Source of the DNA: Imperialibacter sp965651695
GTDB lineage: Bacteria; Bacteroidota; Bacteroidia; Cytophagales; Cyclobacteriaceae
Direction of reading: 5' to 3'
NCBI GenBank assembly: GCA_965651695.1
Contig: CBFGTI010000009.1
Location: 1-64,000 of the forward strand
DNA length: 64,000 bases
Each line of letters starts with the position of its first letter. Position 1 is the stretch's first letter. Shown here one piece after another: positions 60,898 through 64,000 of the stretch. The translations under genes were made by a program, and so were the position numbers. A model generated the notes under the pieces. That model saw only the letters and a program-made list of their open reading frames with translations. It was not told the origin of the DNA and did not search any database.

Positions 60898-62289
60898 TCA
60901 GATGGTTTCTGAAATAATCTCTTTAATATCCATGATAATCTTATTGGCCAGGTGCTCAGCAGTAGCCAGGCTGTCGGATTCAGAATAGATACGGATAATT
61001 GGCTCCGTGTTTGACTTACGAAGATGCACCCATTCTTTGTCAAATTCAATTTTTACACCATCCACGGTATTAATCGGCTGGCGTTTGTACTTCTCCTTTA
61101 TTTCCTCCAGCACCAGGTCTACATCCATTTCGGGAGAGAGTTCGATTTTATTTTTGGAGATAAAGTAGCTGGGGTATTTCGCCCGCAGCATTGATACGCT
61201 TTTACGAAACTTCGCCAAATGCGTTAGAAACAGCGCTATGCCCACCAGCGCATCTCTGCCGTAGTGTAGCTCGGGTAAAATAATGCCGCCATTTCCTTCG
61301 CCGCCCACAATGGCGCCGATCTTTTTCATTTTTTCTACCACGTTCACTTCTCCTACAGCGGAGGCTTCGTATTTCTGCCCGTACTTTTCAGTTACGTCGC
61401 GGAGTGCCCTGCTCGAAGAAAGGTTGGAAACGGTGGGCCCGGGTTTGCGTGAAAGCACGTAGTCGGCCACTGCCACAAGTGTATACTCTTCGCCAAATGG
61501 TGTGCCGTCTTCGCAAATAAGTGCCAGGCGGTCCACATCCGGGTCAACAGCAATGCCCAGGTCGAACTTACCGTTCTGTATTTCGCTGCAAAGGTGGGTA
61601 AGGTTTTCCGGCAGCGGCTCGGGGTTGTGCGGAAAATGCCCGGTAGGATCTCCGAAGAAGCATTCGATATGCTCAACGCCAAGTTTCTCCAAAAGCAGCG
61701 GCACAGCTATTCCTCCCGTGGAGTTTACAGCATCAATGGCTATTTTGAAATTTGCTTCGGCAATCGCATTAACATCTACAAGGTCGAGCTTAAGTATTTG
61801 ATCGATGTGGCGTTCCATTGCATTTTCAAGCCGGGTGTAGTCGCCCAGCTTTTTTACATCGGCAAACTCAATGTCTTCTTCTTCGGCAAAATTCAAGATG
61901 CTGGCCCCGTCTTCGGCCGAAATAAACTCACCCTTGTTGTTGAGCAATTTGAGGGCATTCCACTGCAGCGGGTTGTGGCTGGCTGTAATGATAATGCCAC
62001 CGCCGGCTTTTTCGGATACTACGGCCATTTCCACGGTTGGTGTGGTAGACAGGCCAAGGTCTACCACATCGATGCCGCACCCCTGTAGGGTGGAAGCCAC
62101 CAGCCGCGACACCATTTCGCCCGAAATACGGGCATCCCTTCCAATTACAACTTTTGGTTGCGCTTTTTGACCGGCCAGCCACTTGCTGTAAGCAGCCGAA
62201 AACTTTACCACATCAAGAGGGGTGAGTGCCTCACCGGGTTTGCCACCTATGGTACCTCTTATTCCAGATATCGATTTAATTAATGTCAC
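60898..62289 (-). CDS. glmM: Phosphoglucosamine mutase (phosphohexomutase family)
   Basis: A 463-residue alpha-D-phosphohexomutase that should convert glucosamine 6-phosphate to glucosamine 1-phosphate for peptidoglycan and LPS. The phosphoserine S104 lies in IIITASHNPLQWNALK, the metal loop is DPDVDRLALICEDG, the sugar loop GEGNGGIILPEL and the phosphate-binding end RKSNTEPIIRIYSES. Since the sequence could also fit a phosphomannomutase, the name follows the GISGIRGTIGG-type N terminus. The start is GTG 62289, with no ATG nearby. A TAAATTTG box lies 25 bases upstream. The cysteine desulfurase gene follows five bases after it. Confidence 0.85.
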   Translation of the reverse strand: MTLIKSISGIRGTIGGKPGEALTPLDVVKFSAAYSKWLAGQKAQPKVVIGRDARISGEMVSRLVASTLQGCGIDVVDLGLSTTPTVEMAVVSEKAGGGIIITASHNPLQWNALKLLNNKGEFISAEDGASILNFAEEEDIEFADVKKLGDYTRLENAMERHIDQILKLDLVDVNAIAEANFKIAIDAVNSTGGIAVPLLLEKLGVEHIECFFGDPTGHFPHNPEPLPENLTHLCSEIQNGKFDLGIAVDPDVDRLALICEDGTPFGEEYTLVAVADYVLSRKPGPTVSNLSSSRALRDVTEKYGQKYEASAVGEVNVVEKMKKIGAIVGGEGNGGIILPELHYGRDALVGIALFLTHLAKFRKSVSMLRAKYPSYFISKNKIELSPEMDVDLVLEEIKEKYKRQPINTVDGVKIEFDKEWVHLRKSNTEPIIRIYSESDSLATAEHLANKIIMDIKEIISETI

Positions 62290-62314
62290 TTCCTGCAGTT
62301 ATGAGTTGAGGGCA

Positions 62315-62322
62315 CAAATTTA
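62315..62322 (-). promoter_or_regulatory. -7 box upstream of glmM
   Basis: On the minus strand this reads TAAATTTG, an exact TAnnTTTG match, 25 bases before the GTG start at 62289. No TTG is found at the usual distance. It would give a leader of about 19 bases. Confidence 0.5.
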
Positions 62323-62414
62323 CTGAAAGATGTTGTTTGTTGTTGATGAATAGCCAAATACTCTAAAAAGAAAGGTGGTTAAATGGGCTTATTTTGGCAA
62401 GTATTCGATTAGTT

Positions 62415-62675
62415 TCAGGAAAACTTCGCCAAAACTTTATTCACCTCCGAGTCTTTGTTTTTTCCCGGGCCGGAGCCGCCGTCCGGATCTCCGCAGCCAT
62501 CGCCCGGCTGGAGCGTTTTGCCACAATAGTTGCAGGTAACGCCCTCCTTGTTCAGAAAAGGGCTTTGCGAAGCACAAGTGCCTTTAAATTCTCCGTTTTT
62601 CAAAAATATAAGCCTTACCGACATAAGTATGAAAAACAGAGCGACAAAACCGATACCCAGTAAAACAGTTGTCAT
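62415..62675 (-). CDS. Small membrane protein with Cys pairs (86 aa)
   Basis: One N-terminal helix (LLGIGFVALFFILMSVRLIF, residues 5-24) is followed by a soluble tail with FKGTCASQSPFLNKEGVTCN and a CxxC pair (CNYCGK), then a Gly-rich GDGCGDPDGGSGPGKN end. It has the form of the small Cys-rich membrane proteins of Cytophagales, whose role is not known; the four or five cysteines might hold a metal or Fe-S cluster. It is a single gene on the minus strand upstream of glmM, separated by 125 bases, and divergent from mazG. Confidence 0.75.
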   Translation of the reverse strand: MTTVLLGIGFVALFFILMSVRLIFLKNGEFKGTCASQSPFLNKEGVTCNYCGKTLQPGDGCGDPDGGSGPGKNKDSEVNKVLAKFS

Positions 62676-62807
62676 GGCATTCTATATCTTTATGCAAAGA
62701 AAAGGGTGGGGGCGGATTTAACCTAAAATTGTGGAAAAGAGATTCAAAAATCCTTCCACCCGTCAATTCACCTATTGAACAAACGACCATACAGGAAAAT
62801 TCATTAC

Positions 62808-63620
62808 ATGGAGAAAATACCCGCCCCGGACCTGCGCAGAGAAGAAAAGCTGAAAGCCTTCGACAGGCTGCTTACCATTATGGACGAGCTGCGTGAAAAT
62901 TGTCCGTGGGATAAAAAGCAAACACTCGAAAGCCTGCGCCATCTCACCATAGAGGAGACCTACGAGCTATCGGACGCCATTTTGGAGGGCGACCTGAACG
63001 AAGTGAAAAAGGAGTTGGGCGACCTAATGCTGCACCTGGTGTTTTATGCCCGCATTGGATCGGAAACGGGCGACTTTGACGTAGCCGATGTGATCAATTC
63101 CCTCTGTGAAAAGCTGATCGTAAGGCACCCGCACATTTATGGAGACGTACAGGCCGATGACGAGGAAGCGGTAAAGCAAAACTGGGAGAAAATAAAGCTG
63201 AAGGAAAAGGGCAACCAGTCGGTGCTGGGGGGCGTGCCCAAGGCGCTGCCTGCCCTGGTGAAGGCCATGCGCATACAAGATAAGGCCCGCGGCGTGGGCT
63301 TCGATTGGGAAGAAAAACAGCAGGTGTGGGCGAAGGTAGAGGAAGAAATGCAGGAGTTTAAAGAGACCTTTAATATAGAAAACGGCCAGGAGCTCGATAA
63401 GGCAAGGGCCCAGGACGAATTTGGCGACCTGCTGTTTTCGCTGGTCAACTATTCGCGGTTTATTAACATTGACCCGGAGGAGGCATTGGAGCGTACCAAT
63501 AAGAAATTCATTAAACGCTTTCAGTATTTGGAGCAGCAGTCGGCCAGGGAAGGCAAAAAGCTTGGCGAAATGACGTTGGCAGAAATGGACGAATACTGGA
63601 ACCGCGCTAAAAAACTTTGA
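62808..63620 (+). CDS. mazG: Nucleoside triphosphate pyrophosphohydrolase MazG
   Basis: A 270-residue protein with two MazG domains, which hydrolyses noncanonical or excess NTPs to NMP and PPi (house-cleaning, and lowering of ppGpp in some species). The first domain has LRENCPWDKKQTLESLRHLT, EETYELSDAI and ELGDLMLHLVFYARI; the second has KVEEEMQEFKE and EFGDLLFSLVNYSRF. EExxE and ExxD metal motifs are intact in both. ATG 62808 (MEKIPAPDLR) fits the family; a TTG upstream at 62775 would add 11 residues. The stop overlaps the ATG of an AraC-type regulator as TGATG. Confidence 0.95.
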   Translation: MEKIPAPDLRREEKLKAFDRLLTIMDELRENCPWDKKQTLESLRHLTIEETYELSDAILEGDLNEVKKELGDLMLHLVFYARIGSETGDFDVADVINSLCEKLIVRHPHIYGDVQADDEEAVKQNWEKIKLKEKGNQSVLGGVPKALPALVKAMRIQDKARGVGFDWEEKQQVWAKVEEEMQEFKETFNIENGQELDKARAQDEFGDLLFSLVNYSRFINIDPEEALERTNKKFIKRFQYLEQQSAREGKKLGEMTLAEMDEYWNRAKKL

Positions 63621-64000
63621 TGTACCGGGAGTTTCTGCCACCGCACCACCTCAAACCCTGGGTGGTTTGCTATTGGGTCTCCTGCACGGCGGGCTCCGGA
63701 ACATTCCGGCCGGTGTACCCCGACGGATGTGCCGACATCATTTTTAACTTTGGAGGGGGTATTGTTAACCGTGTGCATGACCAGCAATACACTAATTGCA
63801 GCCGGGCATTTGCTGTAGGCACTATGACCCGCCCCCTTTTCACTCGGCCCGAAAATGCGATTGAACTTCTGGGCGTACGATTTCAGCCGGGGGCGCTTTT
63901 TTCGTTTACCCGCATTTCTCAACGCGAGATTAGCGACCGGCACTATCCGCTAACTGCCGATTTTCCTGACACTGCCCGGCTGCACGAACAGCTGTGGGGT
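63620..64000 (+). CDS. N-terminal part of an AraC-type regulator with DUF6597-like domain (cut by window end)
   Basis: The frame runs from ATG 63620 to the window edge without a stop, giving 127 residues. It begins MYREFLPPHHLKPWVVCYWV and continues with YPDGCADIIFNFGG, VGTMTRPLF and GVRFQPGALFSF, which is the N-terminal sensory domain (DUF6597) of AraC-family regulators. The DNA-binding domain must lie beyond the window. The ATG overlaps the mazG stop by one base (TGATG), so the two may be coupled. Confidence 0.8.
   Translation, partial: MYREFLPPHHLKPWVVCYWVSCTAGSGTFRPVYPDGCADIIFNFGGGIVNRVHDQQYTNCSRAFAVGTMTRPLFTRPENAIELLGVRFQPGALFSFTRISQREISDRHYPLTADFPDTARLHEQLWG

Noticed and set aside
1..64000. 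CRISPR arrays, insertion sequences, tRNA or rRNA genes, prophage
   Set aside because: Intergenic spacers are short and showed no regularly spaced repeats, no transposase motif, and no TTCGA-type T-loop or other tRNA signs.

Overview
The window is chromosomal DNA from a Bacteroidota bacterium, most likely a member of the Cytophagales or a close relative. The grounds are: two proteins ending in type IX secretion (T9SS) sorting domains; several promoters of the Bacteroidota form TAnnTTTG, two of them with a TTG about 20 bases upstream; little use of Shine-Dalgarno sites; and gene pairs usual in this phylum (rbfA with an FtsX-type permease, recJ-lptB-GH3, glyA-tatC-rpiB). I saw no tRNA or rRNA gene, CRISPR array, insertion sequence or phage.

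Layout. 1-3 kb: the 3' end of a secreted or surface protein, then an LRR/Ig-like protein with a T9SS tail. 3.1-8.6 kb: a nitroreductase, then a probable biosynthetic cluster: type III polyketide synthase, methyltransferase, UbiA prenyltransferase and a geranylgeranyl-reductase-like flavoprotein. A zinc-type CDF exporter overlaps the methyltransferase gene. 8.7-16.4 kb: a GT39-type glycosyltransferase, an LTA-synthase-like membrane phosphotransferase, a PDZ/retropepsin-like protease and an 797-residue FtsX-type permease. 16.6-26.7 kb: one 3357-residue secreted protein with eight LRR-Ig modules, an NHL propeller between modules four and five, and a tail shared with the 838-residue protein at 0.5-3 kb. 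27-31.7 kb: a hybrid histidine kinase, a LolA-like protein, a small membrane protein, and an ECF sigma factor with a putative membrane anti-sigma factor. 31.8-46.5 kb: mostly housekeeping: SNF2 helicase with a 58-residue CxxC protein, LolC/E-type permease, RbfA, RpiB, TatC, GlyA, PheA, GH3, LptB, RecJ. 46.7-49.1 kb: a diheme cytochrome and parallel beta-helix lipoprotein pair. 49.2-52.7 kb: an unknown protein, a MOSC protein, a dienelactone hydrolase, a secreted protein and an alpha/beta hydrolase. 52.7-57 kb: two overlapping signalling genes, TPR-coil-GAF histidine kinase and REC-histidine kinase. 57-64 kb: VTT membrane protein, secreted unknown, ferrochelatase, cysteine desulfurase, phosphoglucosamine mutase, small membrane protein, MazG and the start of an AraC-type regulator.

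The best candidates for an undescribed system are the type III PKS-UbiA cluster, whose parts together suggest a prenylated, methylated aromatic polyketide (a meroterpenoid) made at the membrane, and the giant modular T9SS protein with its small paralogue. Everything here was read by eye; product names rest on recognised motifs and family knowledge, not on searches.
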